64,000 bases of DNA from Antarctobacter albus. GTDB lineage: Bacteria > Pseudomonadota > Alphaproteobacteria > Rhodobacterales > Rhodobacteraceae. The stretch covers positions 62,001 through 126,000 of the forward strand of contig NZ_FMZI01000012.1 in the NCBI RefSeq assembly GCF_900101505.1, given 5' to 3'. A program made the translations under genes and the position numbers. The notes below the pieces were generated by a model. It was not told where the DNA came from and ran no database searches. It was given only the letters and a program-made list of their open reading frames with translations. Shown here piece after piece: positions 55,725 to 64,000 of this stretch (position 1 is its first letter; the number at the start of each line of letters is the position of its first letter).

Positions 55725-56927
55725 TCAAACCCGTTCGAGGACGATGGCCGCCCCCTGCCCCACGCCGACACACATGGTGCAAAGCGCGTAACGTCCCCCA
55801 TTGCGCCGCAACTGGTGGGCCGCGGTCAAGACAAGACGTGCGCCCGACATGCCCAGCGGGTGCCCCAACGCAATGGCGCCGCCCTGCGCGTTCACGCGCG
55901 GATCGTCATCCGCCACGCCAAGCTCGCGCAGCGTCGCCAGGCCTTGGCTGGCAAAGGCCTCGTTCAATTCTATCACATCCATCTGGTCGATGCTCAGCCC
56001 GCAACGGTCCAGCACCTTGCGGCTGGCGGGCACGGGGCCGATGCCCATGACGCGCGGCGCCACACCGGCCGATGCCATGCCCAGCACGCGGGCGATGGGT
56101 GTCAGCCCCTGCGCCTTGACCGCCGCCTCACCGGCCAGCAGCAGCGCCGCCGCCCCGTCGTTCACGCCACTGGCATTGCCGGCGGTGACGCTCAGGTCCG
56201 GCCCGTTCACGCCCTTCAGCTTGCCCAGTTTATCTGCCGTCGTGCCGGGGCGCGGATGTTCGTCCGTATCGACGATGACCGGATCGCCCCTGCGCTGCGG
56301 CACCTCGACGGGAACGATCTCATCCGCAAACAGCCCCGCCGCCTGCGCCGCTTCCCAGCGCGCCTGGCTGCGCGCGGCAAAGGCATCCTGGTCCGCGCGG
56401 CTCACGCCATAATCGGCGGCCACGTTGTCAGCGGTCTCGGGCATCGAGTCGGTGCCGTACATCGCCTTCATCCTCGGGTTCACAAAGCGCCAGCCGATGG
56501 TGGTGTCGTAGACGGCGTTGGCGCGGGTAAAGGCGCTGGTTGCCTTGGGCATCACGAAAGGCGCGCGGCTCATGCTCTCGACCCCGCCGGCGATGCAGAG
56601 GTCGTAATCCCCCGCCTTGATCCCGCGCGCGGCAAACCCCACCGCATCCATGCCAGAGGCGCAAAGCCGGTTCACGGTCGTCCCCGGCACGCCCTCGGGC
56701 AGCCCGGCCAGCAGGGCCGCCATGCGTGCCACGTTGCGGTTGTCCTCGCCCGCCTGGTTGGCCGAGCCATAGATGACTTCGTCCACGGCGCTCCAGTCCA
56801 CCGAAGGGTTGCGCGCCATCAGCGCACTGATCGGCAGCGCCGCCAGGTCATCCGCCCTGACCGAGGACAGCGCCCCGCCATAACGTCCGATCGGCGTCCG
56901 TACCCCGTCACAGATGAAAGCGTCCAT
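55725..56927 (-). CDS. paaJ: 3-oxoadipyl-CoA/3-oxo-5,6-dehydrosuberyl-CoA thiolase PaaJ
   Basis: A 400-residue thiolase that cleaves the 3-oxoacyl-CoA intermediates of phenylacetate breakdown. The nucleophile Cys is in [20 protein letters not shown]; the later catalytic motifs are [25 protein letters not shown] and the CMCVGVGQG Cys. ATG 56927 has GGAG upstream. It is the first gene of the paa operon, with a PaaR box 21 bp before the start. PcaF for the beta-ketoadipate pathway has the same chemistry. Confidence 0.93.
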   Translation of the reverse strand: MDAFICDGVRTPIGRYGGALSSVRADDLAALPISALMARNPSVDWSAVDEVIYGSANQAGEDNRNVARMAALLAGLPEGVPGTTVNRLCASGMDAVGFAARGIKAGDYDLCIAGGVESMSRAPFVMPKATSAFTRANAVYDTTIGWRFVNPRMKAMYGTDSMPETADNVAADYGVSRADQDAFAARSQARWEAAQAAGLFADEIVPVEVPQRRGDPVIVDTDEHPRPGTTADKLGKLKGVNGPDLSVTAGNASGVNDGAAALLLAGEAAVKAQGLTPIARVLGMASAGVAPRVMGIGPVPASRKVLDRCGLSIDQMDVIELNEAFASQGLATLRELGVADDDPRVNAQGGAIALGHPLGMSGARLVLTAAHQLRRNGGRYALCTMCVGVGQGAAIVLERV

Positions 56928-56947
56928 GACCGACACTCCTCCCATTA

Positions 56948-56965
56948 ATCGACCACGCGGTCGGA
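56948..56965. promoter_or_regulatory. PaaR box in front of the paa operon
   Basis: ATCGACC-ACGC-GGTCGGA, an 18-bp palindrome with the flank ATTA, like the one before paaR. Its closeness to the paaJ ATG suits repression by steric block. Confidence 0.7.
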
Positions 56966-57127
56966 ATACGTCAGCTCAGAGATTCGCGCAAGAAAAAGTT
57001 ACACTATTCTCACAATTTGCCATTTCGGTAACGTTTCATCCCCAACGCATCCCACCCGCATCGGACCCGCGCTCAGCCTGTTCCCCGGAGCCCTCCCTCG
57101 CTTGATGCCGATGAGAGCCGGACGGCG

Positions 57128-57327
57128 CCGAAGCGCAAGGGGGCGCAGCCCCGCCGGCAGGCGGCTTGCCCTTGCGCTTCGGTGACGGCGGGCTCAGGCA
57201 GCAAAAAAGCGAGGGCGGGCGCAGGAGAACAGGCGATGCTTGTTCCCTGGTGACTCCGAAAGCGAAGAACAGGCGCAGCCTGTGCAAAGGGGTCGGCGGG
57301 CGGGCGTCTTTGCGGCGCAGCCGCAAA
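57128..57327. repeat. Hairpin-rich noncoding repeat block
   Basis: Four palindromes lie in 200 bp. A long one has arms CCGAAGCGCAAGGG and CCCTTGCGCTTCGG (57128-57141, 57169-57182). Three short ones have the same C-GCA-G centre: GGGGC-GCA-GCCCC (57140-57152), ACAGGC-GCA-GCCTGT (57269-57283) and TTTGCGGC-GCA-GCCGCAAA (57309-57327). No gene is seen in 56966-57352. It looks like an array of REP-like units. Confidence 0.6.
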
Positions 57328-57352
57328 CAGTCCCGTCCCGGCGACCGCAAAA

Positions 57353-57386
57353 CGAAAAAGGGCGCCCCGGTCTCCCGGAGCGCCCC
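57353..57386 (-). terminator. Rho-independent terminator of the second katG
   Basis: On the minus strand a stem GGGCGCTCCGG / CCGGGGCGCCC with one mismatch and a 4-base loop is followed by TTTTTCGTTTT, 25 bp after the katG stop. Confidence 0.75.
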
Positions 57387-57410
57387 TTCAACTCATCCAA
57401 CCCGCCGTGA

Positions 57411-59591
<2,181 letters not shown>

Positions 59592-59765
59592 TCATAAACG
59601 TCGGTCCGGGCCTTCGCGGCCCGACCCGTTCCTTGTCTCTCTCTGGGGAGGACGCGCGCCGCGCGGGGCCCTCGCCGGCCGGCAGGGCGACTCGCTCCCT
59701 CATACCCTAGAATGTTTCTAACAAGGGATGATCATATGTTTAAGTTGTATTTTCTCATCATCGAC

Positions 59766-59780
59766 ATAACTTTCTCCTAT
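59766..59780. promoter_or_regulatory. Candidate OxyR half-site at the oxyR start
   Basis: ATAACTTTCTCCTAT matches the OxyR half-consensus ATAGNTNNNANCTAT at 9 of 11 fixed positions and overlaps the oxyR start. The remainder of the katG-oxyR gap (59577-59765) has an A/T-rich part near 59711-59765 but no second good half-site that I could see. Confidence 0.35.
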
Positions 59781-60687
59781 GAAGAACCTAACGCTCCGCC
59801 AACTCCGCTATTTCGAGGCGCTGGCCCGGCATGGCCATTTCGGGCGCGCCGCCGCAGCCTGTTCGATCTCGCAGCCCGCCCTGTCGGTGCAGATCCGGGA
59901 TCTGGAGGCTGACCTTGGCGCGCCGCTTTTCGAACGCGGCGCGCGCCAGGTGCGGCTGACCGCCCTGGGCGAGGCTTGTCTCAGCCGGGCGGTCGACATC
60001 CTGCGCGCCGTGGACGAGTTCGACGACCTCGCCCGCGCCGCCCAGGGCGATCTGGTCGGCCGGTTGCGCCTGGGTGTGATCCCGACCGTCGCGCCCTACC
60101 TGCTGCCCGCCCTCTTTGCCGAGCTGAACCGCAACAACGCCGGGCTTGACCTGCATGTGCGCGAAACGCTGACGCCCCGCCTGCTGGTGGAATTGCACGA
60201 GGGCAAGATCGACGCCGCCATCCTGGCCCTGCCGGTCGGGGAAACCGGGCTGCACGAGGTGGCGCTCTTCGACGAGAGCTTTGTCTTCGTCCGGCCAGAG
60301 GCCGATGCGGACGCCCCCGTGCCCGACGGGGAGGCCCTGAAAAAGATGCGCCTTCTGCTGCTGGAAGAGGGGCATTGCTTTCGCGACCAGGCGCTGAGTT
60401 TCTGCAAGCTGAGTTCCGCCACCCCGCGCGACGGGCTGGACGGGTCATCGCTGACGACACTGGTGCAGATGGTCGGGGCCGGGCTGGGCGTGACCCTGAT
60501 CCCGGAAATGGCGGTGCCCGTCGAGACGCCCGCCGCCCGTGTCTCCATCGCCCGGTTCGCCGAGCCGCAACCGACACGCACGATCGGCATGGTCTGGCGC
60601 AATTCCAGCCCCCTGTCCGAGCAGTTCCGCCATTTCTCGGAAACCGTCCGCACCGCGGCGATGGCCGAGCGGCTGTCACCGAATTGA
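59779..60687 (+). CDS. oxyR: Hydrogen peroxide sensor regulator OxyR
   Basis: A 302-residue LysR-type regulator. The N-terminal HTH is HFGRAAAACSISQPALSVQI. The redox pair Cys200 and Cys209 in EEGHCFRDQALSFCK matches Cys199/Cys208 of E. coli OxyR in sequence and spacing, so a peroxide-sensing disulfide is expected. It is divergent from katG, the standard alphaproteobacterial arrangement, and should activate it under peroxide stress. Confidence 0.93.
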   Translation: MKNLTLRQLRYFEALARHGHFGRAAAACSISQPALSVQIRDLEADLGAPLFERGARQVRLTALGEACLSRAVDILRAVDEFDDLARAAQGDLVGRLRLGVIPTVAPYLLPALFAELNRNNAGLDLHVRETLTPRLLVELHEGKIDAAILALPVGETGLHEVALFDESFVFVRPEADADAPVPDGEALKKMRLLLLEEGHCFRDQALSFCKLSSATPRDGLDGSSLTTLVQMVGAGLGVTLIPEMAVPVETPAARVSIARFAEPQPTRTIGMVWRNSSPLSEQFRHFSETVRTAAMAERLSPN

Positions 60688-60694
60688 TGCAGAG

Positions 60695-60722
60695 ACCCCG
60701 GGAAACCGTGGCTTCCCGGGGT
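60695..60722 (+). terminator. Hairpin after oxyR
   Basis: Perfect 10-bp stem ACCCCGGGAA / TTCCCGGGGT with an 8-base loop, 8 bp after the oxyR stop and before the convergent CoA-transferase end. Only a weak T content follows. Confidence 0.6.
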
Positions 60723-60783
60723 GTTATGGTCAGATCTTCTGTTTAGCGGGGAGCAACCTGACCACCATTTCAGCAGGCGATGG

Positions 60784-62022
60784 TCATGAGGCCAGGCGGA
60801 AATCGCCGCGCGGCTGAACCGCCACGCCCTCGTCCATCAGCTTGCCGATCTCGCCCTCCGGCAGTTTCGCCACATCGGCCAAGACCTCCTCTGTGTGCTG
60901 GCCCAGTTGCGGCGCGGGGCGCGGCACCTCACGCGCGATCCCGGCGAAACTGAACGGCGAACCGGGCACACGGTAGCGACCGATCCCCGGCTGCTCGATT
61001 TCCGAGAACATCGGGTTCCCGGTCGACAGGTCCGGGTCCTCGCGCAGCGCCTGGGCAAAGCTGCGGAACTGCGACCAGGTCACGCCGCTCTTGTCGAAAT
61101 CCGATGAAAAATCGCTCACCTTGCGCCGTGAGAACCAGGGGGCTAGCACTTTTGTGATCTCGGCCCGATAAGTCCAGCGGGCCCCCTCCTGCATCAGGTC
61201 GACGCCCAGTCGCGCCGCGAGATATCCCATGTCCTGCTCGGTGCCTGTGACCTTCATCAGGTTCTTCCACTGGCGCGGGGTCAGGGCGATCACCATGACG
61301 CGCCGACCGTCGGCACAGACGAAGTCCTGCCCGTAGGCACCGTAGAGCGAATTGCCCGCCTTAGCCCGGTCGGTCCCGTTAACCGCGACCTCACCGATGA
61401 TGCCCAGGTTGCCCAGCATCGCCGCCGCCGCATCCTTCAGAGTCAGATCAACAAACTGCCCCAACCCCTTGCGAAGACGCGCTCTTTCCGCCGCCAGGAG
61501 ACCGGACACCACCATGTTCCCGGCGATGCAGTCCCAGGCCGGCAGGACATGGGCGACCGGGTCGGACGACCCTTCAGGCCCCGTCGCCATCGGAAACCCC
61601 AGAGAGGGGTTCACGGTGTAATCCACCGCCGGTTTCCCGTGCCGGTCGCCACGCAGGGAGACCATGCAGAGGTCCTCGCGGCGGGCCTTCAGTGTCTCGT
61701 AGTCGGTCCAGCCCTTGGCCGCGAGGTTGGTGATGAACAGACCCGCATCTTCGCCCGGGGCACAGATGATTTCCTGCGCGATCTCCCGCCCGCGCGGGCA
61801 CTTCACATCCAGCGCGACAGAGCGTTTCCCCTTGTTCATCCCCGCCCAGAAAAGGCTTTCTCCGGAGGAGGTTACAGGCCAACGCTTATAGTCCATACCG
61901 CCCTGCGGCAGGTCGAACCGGATCACGTCCGCGCCCATCTGCGCCAGGGTCATGCCCGCCAGGGGCACCGCCACGAAGGCCGAGCTTTCGACCACGCGCA
62001 TGCCGTCCAGAATGCCGCTCAT
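60784..62022 (-). CDS. Family III CoA-transferase (mesaconyl-CoA C1-C4 transferase-like)
   Basis: A 412-residue CaiB/BaiF-type CoA-transferase: LDGMRVVESSAFVAVPLAGM, QMGADVIRFDLPQGG, GMNKGKRSVALDVKCPRGRE and the catalytic Asp region GQFVDLTLKDAAAA. Length and context fit Mct, which moves CoA within mesaconyl-CoA from C1 to C4 in the 3-hydroxypropionate bicycle. ATG 62022 overlaps the stop of the hydratase gene; a GTG at 62031 is possible. Other family III substrates cannot be excluded. Confidence 0.8.
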   Translation of the reverse strand: MSGILDGMRVVESSAFVAVPLAGMTLAQMGADVIRFDLPQGGMDYKRWPVTSSGESLFWAGMNKGKRSVALDVKCPRGREIAQEIICAPGEDAGLFITNLAAKGWTDYETLKARREDLCMVSLRGDRHGKPAVDYTVNPSLGFPMATGPEGSSDPVAHVLPAWDCIAGNMVVSGLLAAERARLRKGLGQFVDLTLKDAAAAMLGNLGIIGEVAVNGTDRAKAGNSLYGAYGQDFVCADGRRVMVIALTPRQWKNLMKVTGTEQDMGYLAARLGVDLMQEGARWTYRAEITKVLAPWFSRRKVSDFSSDFDKSGVTWSQFRSFAQALREDPDLSTGNPMFSEIEQPGIGRYRVPGSPFSFAGIAREVPRPAPQLGQHTEEVLADVAKLPEGEIGKLMDEGVAVQPRGDFRLAS

Positions 62023-62888
62023 GTCGTCCACTCCATCCTTGCCTGCAGGCCCAGGTAGTCCTCGAAGGTGGCCGTCCCGACCTCGATGGCCCCGCCCGCC
62101 GGATCCAGGGCGCCCACAAGGCGCAGGTCGGCGTCGTGGAACATCGGATGCACCACCCGGTAGGTGAAGCGCGCGGGCGCCTTGCCCGTGTGCCGCTCGG
62201 CGGCCTCGATCGCCATTGTCGCCTGCATGGGGCCATGCACGACAAGCGCCGGGTATTTCTCCACCTGTTGCGCGTACGGCAGGTCATAGTGGATGCGGTG
62301 TGCGTTGTAAGTCGCTGCAGAATAACGGAAAAGACGAACCTCGTTCATCGGCACACGCTCATCGTAGGCCATGCGTTCGGGCACCGGCACCTGGCGCGGC
62401 GGACGAAAGACCGGCGGGATGTCGAGGTAGACGATGTTCTGTTCTTCTTCGATCACGCCGCCCTGATCGCCGGTGGTCACGTGGTCCACCGTGACAAAGG
62501 CCATCGGCCCTGTCTTGCCTTCCTTCTGCGTCACCGCCCGGATGGTCGAGACCTTGGTCAGCCGCTCTCCGACGTGGAACACACCGGCGAACCGCACATC
62601 GCCTCCCGCCCACATGCGGCGCCGGAACGGCAAGGGCGGCAGGAAGCCGCCCAGCGCCGGATGCCCGTCCTCGCCCAGGTCGCTCATCGGGACGAATTCT
62701 GGGAAAGCGACCCAATGCCAAAGGCTTGGCAGTTCCATCCCCGGGCGCACATCGCGCTCTGGGGACAGGTCGTGGCTGACGGCGGCGTTCTGCATCCCCG
62801 CGAGGTTGGGCGTGACGCCCCCCTCGCGGGTCTCTGTCCGCCCGATCCAGTCGGTATAGTCCGGCTCCATGAGGGACGCGGCGCTCAT
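62019..62888 (-). CDS. MaoC/FAS1-type hydratase (mesaconyl-C4-CoA hydratase-like)
   Basis: A 289-residue double-hotdog hydratase. N-terminal part: LPSLWHWVAFPEFVPMSDLG and GGFLPPLPFRRRMWAGGDVR. The active-site segment is SAATYNAHRIHYDLPYAQQV, with the Asn-His region typical of the family, then YPALVVHGPMQATMAIEAAE. Close relatives are Meh, which hydrates mesaconyl-C4-CoA to citramalyl-CoA, and itaconyl/mesaconyl hydratases. It overlaps both neighbours by 4 bp (ATGA), so the three genes are a tight operon. Confidence 0.82.
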   Translation of the reverse strand: MSAASLMEPDYTDWIGRTETREGGVTPNLAGMQNAAVSHDLSPERDVRPGMELPSLWHWVAFPEFVPMSDLGEDGHPALGGFLPPLPFRRRMWAGGDVRFAGVFHVGERLTKVSTIRAVTQKEGKTGPMAFVTVDHVTTGDQGGVIEEEQNIVYLDIPPVFRPPRQVPVPERMAYDERVPMNEVRLFRYSAATYNAHRIHYDLPYAQQVEKYPALVVHGPMQATMAIEAAERHTGKAPARFTYRVVHPMFHDADLRLVGALDPAGGAIEVGTATFEDYLGLQARMEWTT

Positions 62889-63781
62889 GCTGCCGCCTTC
62901 ATGCCCAGGACCTCGGCCATCGTCCGCCCCATCGCCGAAGGGTTCGGCGCGACGGTGATCCCGGCAGAGGAGAGGATCTCGACCTTTTCCTGCGCGCTTT
63001 CGCCAAAGGCGCTGATGATCGCTCCCGCATGGCCCATCTGCCGCCCCTTGGGCGCGGCCAGGCCCGCGATATAGGCGGCCACCGGCTTGGTCATGTGATC
63101 GCGGACATAGGCGGCGGCCTCTGCCTCTTGCGGGCCACCGATCTCGCCGATCATCATGATAGCATCGGTTTCCGGATCGTTTTCAAAGAGTTCCAGGATG
63201 TCCTTGAAGCTGGATCCGTTGATCGGATCGCCGCCGATACCGATGGAAGAGGAAATGCCGATGCCCAGCGATTTCATCTGGCTGGCGGCCTCGTACCCCA
63301 ATGTGCCCGAGCGTCCGACGATGCCCACGCGGCCCGGCATGTAGATATGCGGCGGCATGATGCCCATGAAGCCCTTGCCGGGGCTGATGATGCCCGCGCA
63401 GTTCGGCCCGATCAGGCGCATCTTGCGCTCCCGCGGGTAGCGACGGAGAAAGCGTTTCACCCGCATCATGTCCTGCGCCGGGATGCCATCGGTCACGCAA
63501 ACCGCCGTCTTGATGCCCGCATCGGCGGCTTCCATCATCGCATCGGCGGCAAAGGCCGGCGGCACGAAAAGCAGGGAGGCCTCGGCGCCGGTCGCCTCCA
63601 CCGCCTCGCGGACGGTGTTGAAGACCGGGCGGTTGAGCACCGTGGTGCCGCCCTTGCCGGGGGTGACGCCGGCAACGACCTTGGTGCCGTATTCGATCAT
63701 CTCCTGGGCGTGGAACTGGCCGATCCGGCCCGATAGGCCCTGGACGACGACCTTTGTGTTTTCATCAATCAGGATAGCCAT
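62885..63781 (-). CDS. Malate-CoA ligase (malate thiokinase) alpha subunit, MtkB-like
   Basis: A 298-residue ATP-grasp-partner alpha subunit. CoA-binding start VVVQGLSGRIGQFHAQEMIE, then VAGVTPGKGGTTVLNRPVFN, and the phosphohistidine loop GRQMGHAGAIISAFG. The stretch MTKPVAAYIAGLAAPKGRQM and IGPNCAGIISPGKGFMGIMP resemble MtkB of serine-cycle methylotrophs more than SucD. Malate + CoA + ATP to malyl-CoA is the likely reaction; succinate-CoA ligase is the alternative. Confidence 0.82.
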   Translation of the reverse strand: MAILIDENTKVVVQGLSGRIGQFHAQEMIEYGTKVVAGVTPGKGGTTVLNRPVFNTVREAVEATGAEASLLFVPPAFAADAMMEAADAGIKTAVCVTDGIPAQDMMRVKRFLRRYPRERKMRLIGPNCAGIISPGKGFMGIMPPHIYMPGRVGIVGRSGTLGYEAASQMKSLGIGISSSIGIGGDPINGSSFKDILELFENDPETDAIMMIGEIGGPQEAEAAAYVRDHMTKPVAAYIAGLAAPKGRQMGHAGAIISAFGESAQEKVEILSSAGITVAPNPSAMGRTMAEVLGMKAAA

Positions 63782-63793
63782 ATCGCGTACTCC

Positions 63794-64000
63794 TCAGGCT
63801 GCGGCGGATTGCGGGCGGGCGGCGACGGCCTTCTCGGCCGCTTCCTCCAGCGTGTCGGCAGAGATGATCGGCAGACCGCTTTCGCGAATGATCTTCTGCC
63901 CTTCCTCGACGTTGGTGCCGCTCAGGCGCACCACCACGGGCAGGTCGATACCGACCTCCTTGTAGGCCTGGATCACACCCTTCGCGATCCAGTCGCAGCG
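63794..64000 (-). CDS. Malate/succinate-CoA ligase beta subunit, C-terminal part
   Basis: Only the last 68 codons are inside the window; the gene continues beyond base 64000. The end [20 protein letters not shown] and [20 protein letters not shown] are typical of ATP-grasp beta subunits of acyl-CoA ligases. It lies 12 bp before the alpha subunit gene, the usual beta-alpha order (MtkA-MtkB or SucC-SucD). Confidence 0.88.
   Translation of the reverse strand, partial: RCDWIAKGVIQAYKEVGIDLPVVVRLSGTNVEEGQKIIRESGLPIISADTLEEAAEKAVAARPQSAAA

Noticed and set aside
57128-57327. CRISPR array
   Set aside because: The repeats are individual hairpins with different stems and uneven spacing, not identical direct repeats with regular spacers, and no cas gene is present.

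Overview
The window is GC-rich, densely coded chromosomal (or large-replicon) DNA with the gene content of an alphaproteobacterium, most likely a Rhodobacterales (Roseobacter-type) heterotroph. The evidence is the style of the paa operon with an extra PF05138 gene, the MtkB-like malate-CoA ligase with Mct/Meh-type genes, the tandem use of Lrp, GntR, LacI and TetR local regulators, and the typical GC-rich intercistronic hairpins. No rRNA, tRNA, CRISPR array, insertion sequence or phage gene was seen. The species cannot be named from the sequence alone.

Region 1 (1-22.7 kb) is the most distinctive. A 13-gene unit on the minus strand (14951 down to 401) encodes a four-component soluble diiron monooxygenase of the propane-2-monooxygenase type (MimA large hydroxylase, MimB reductase, MimC small hydroxylase, MimD coupling protein). 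It continues with an amidohydrolase, a DUF59 metal-centre assembly protein, a dedicated GroEL-like chaperonin, a zinc alcohol dehydrogenase, a glyoxalase-I-like VOC enzyme, a Tat-exported GMC dehydrogenase pair, a catalase-peroxidase and an unknown protein. Upstream are a divergent RpoN paralogue, a block of five unknown genes and an AcoR-like sigma-54 activator. The gap before mimA holds a good -24/-12 promoter, an IHF-like site and a cluster of GTTAC repeats. This looks like a self-contained sigma-54-dependent propane/2-propanol/acetone oxidation module, possibly extended through acetol and methylglyoxal.

Region 2 (22.7-26 kb) holds a GNAT-like protein, a badly damaged homodimeric pyruvate dehydrogenase E1 pseudogene (nonsense codon, frameshift and a large internal deletion) and its divergent Lrp regulator. 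Region 3 (26-34 kb) is a peptide-type ABC transporter with a permease-ATPase fusion, a DUF1028 protein, a glutaminase and a GntR/FadR regulator. A repeated motif at both promoters suggests a shared operator.

Region 4 (34-46.6 kb) is a LacI-controlled catabolic operon resembling rhizopine (moc) catabolism: two tandem fatty-acid-hydroxylase-like membrane proteins, a ribose-type ABC importer, a MocA-like dehydrogenase, a MocC-like TIM-barrel protein, a MocD-like desaturase/oxygenase with a MocE-like Rieske ferredoxin, a second TIM-barrel isomerase and a divergent PanB-like protein. The substrate may be a methylated cyclitol or sugar.

Region 5 (46.6-57 kb) is the phenylacetate pathway: thiolase paaJ, epoxidase paaABCDE, an extra ferritin-like PF05138 protein, paaZ, paaX, then paaR and an MDR oxidoreductase, with matching PaaR-type palindromes in front of paaJ and paaR. 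Region 6 (57-64 kb) has a hairpin-rich noncoding stretch, a second katG divergent from oxyR, and the start of a CoA-ester module: MtkAB-like malate-CoA ligase, MaoC-type hydratase and family III CoA-transferase, as in mesaconyl-CoA chemistry of the 3-hydroxypropionate bicycle.
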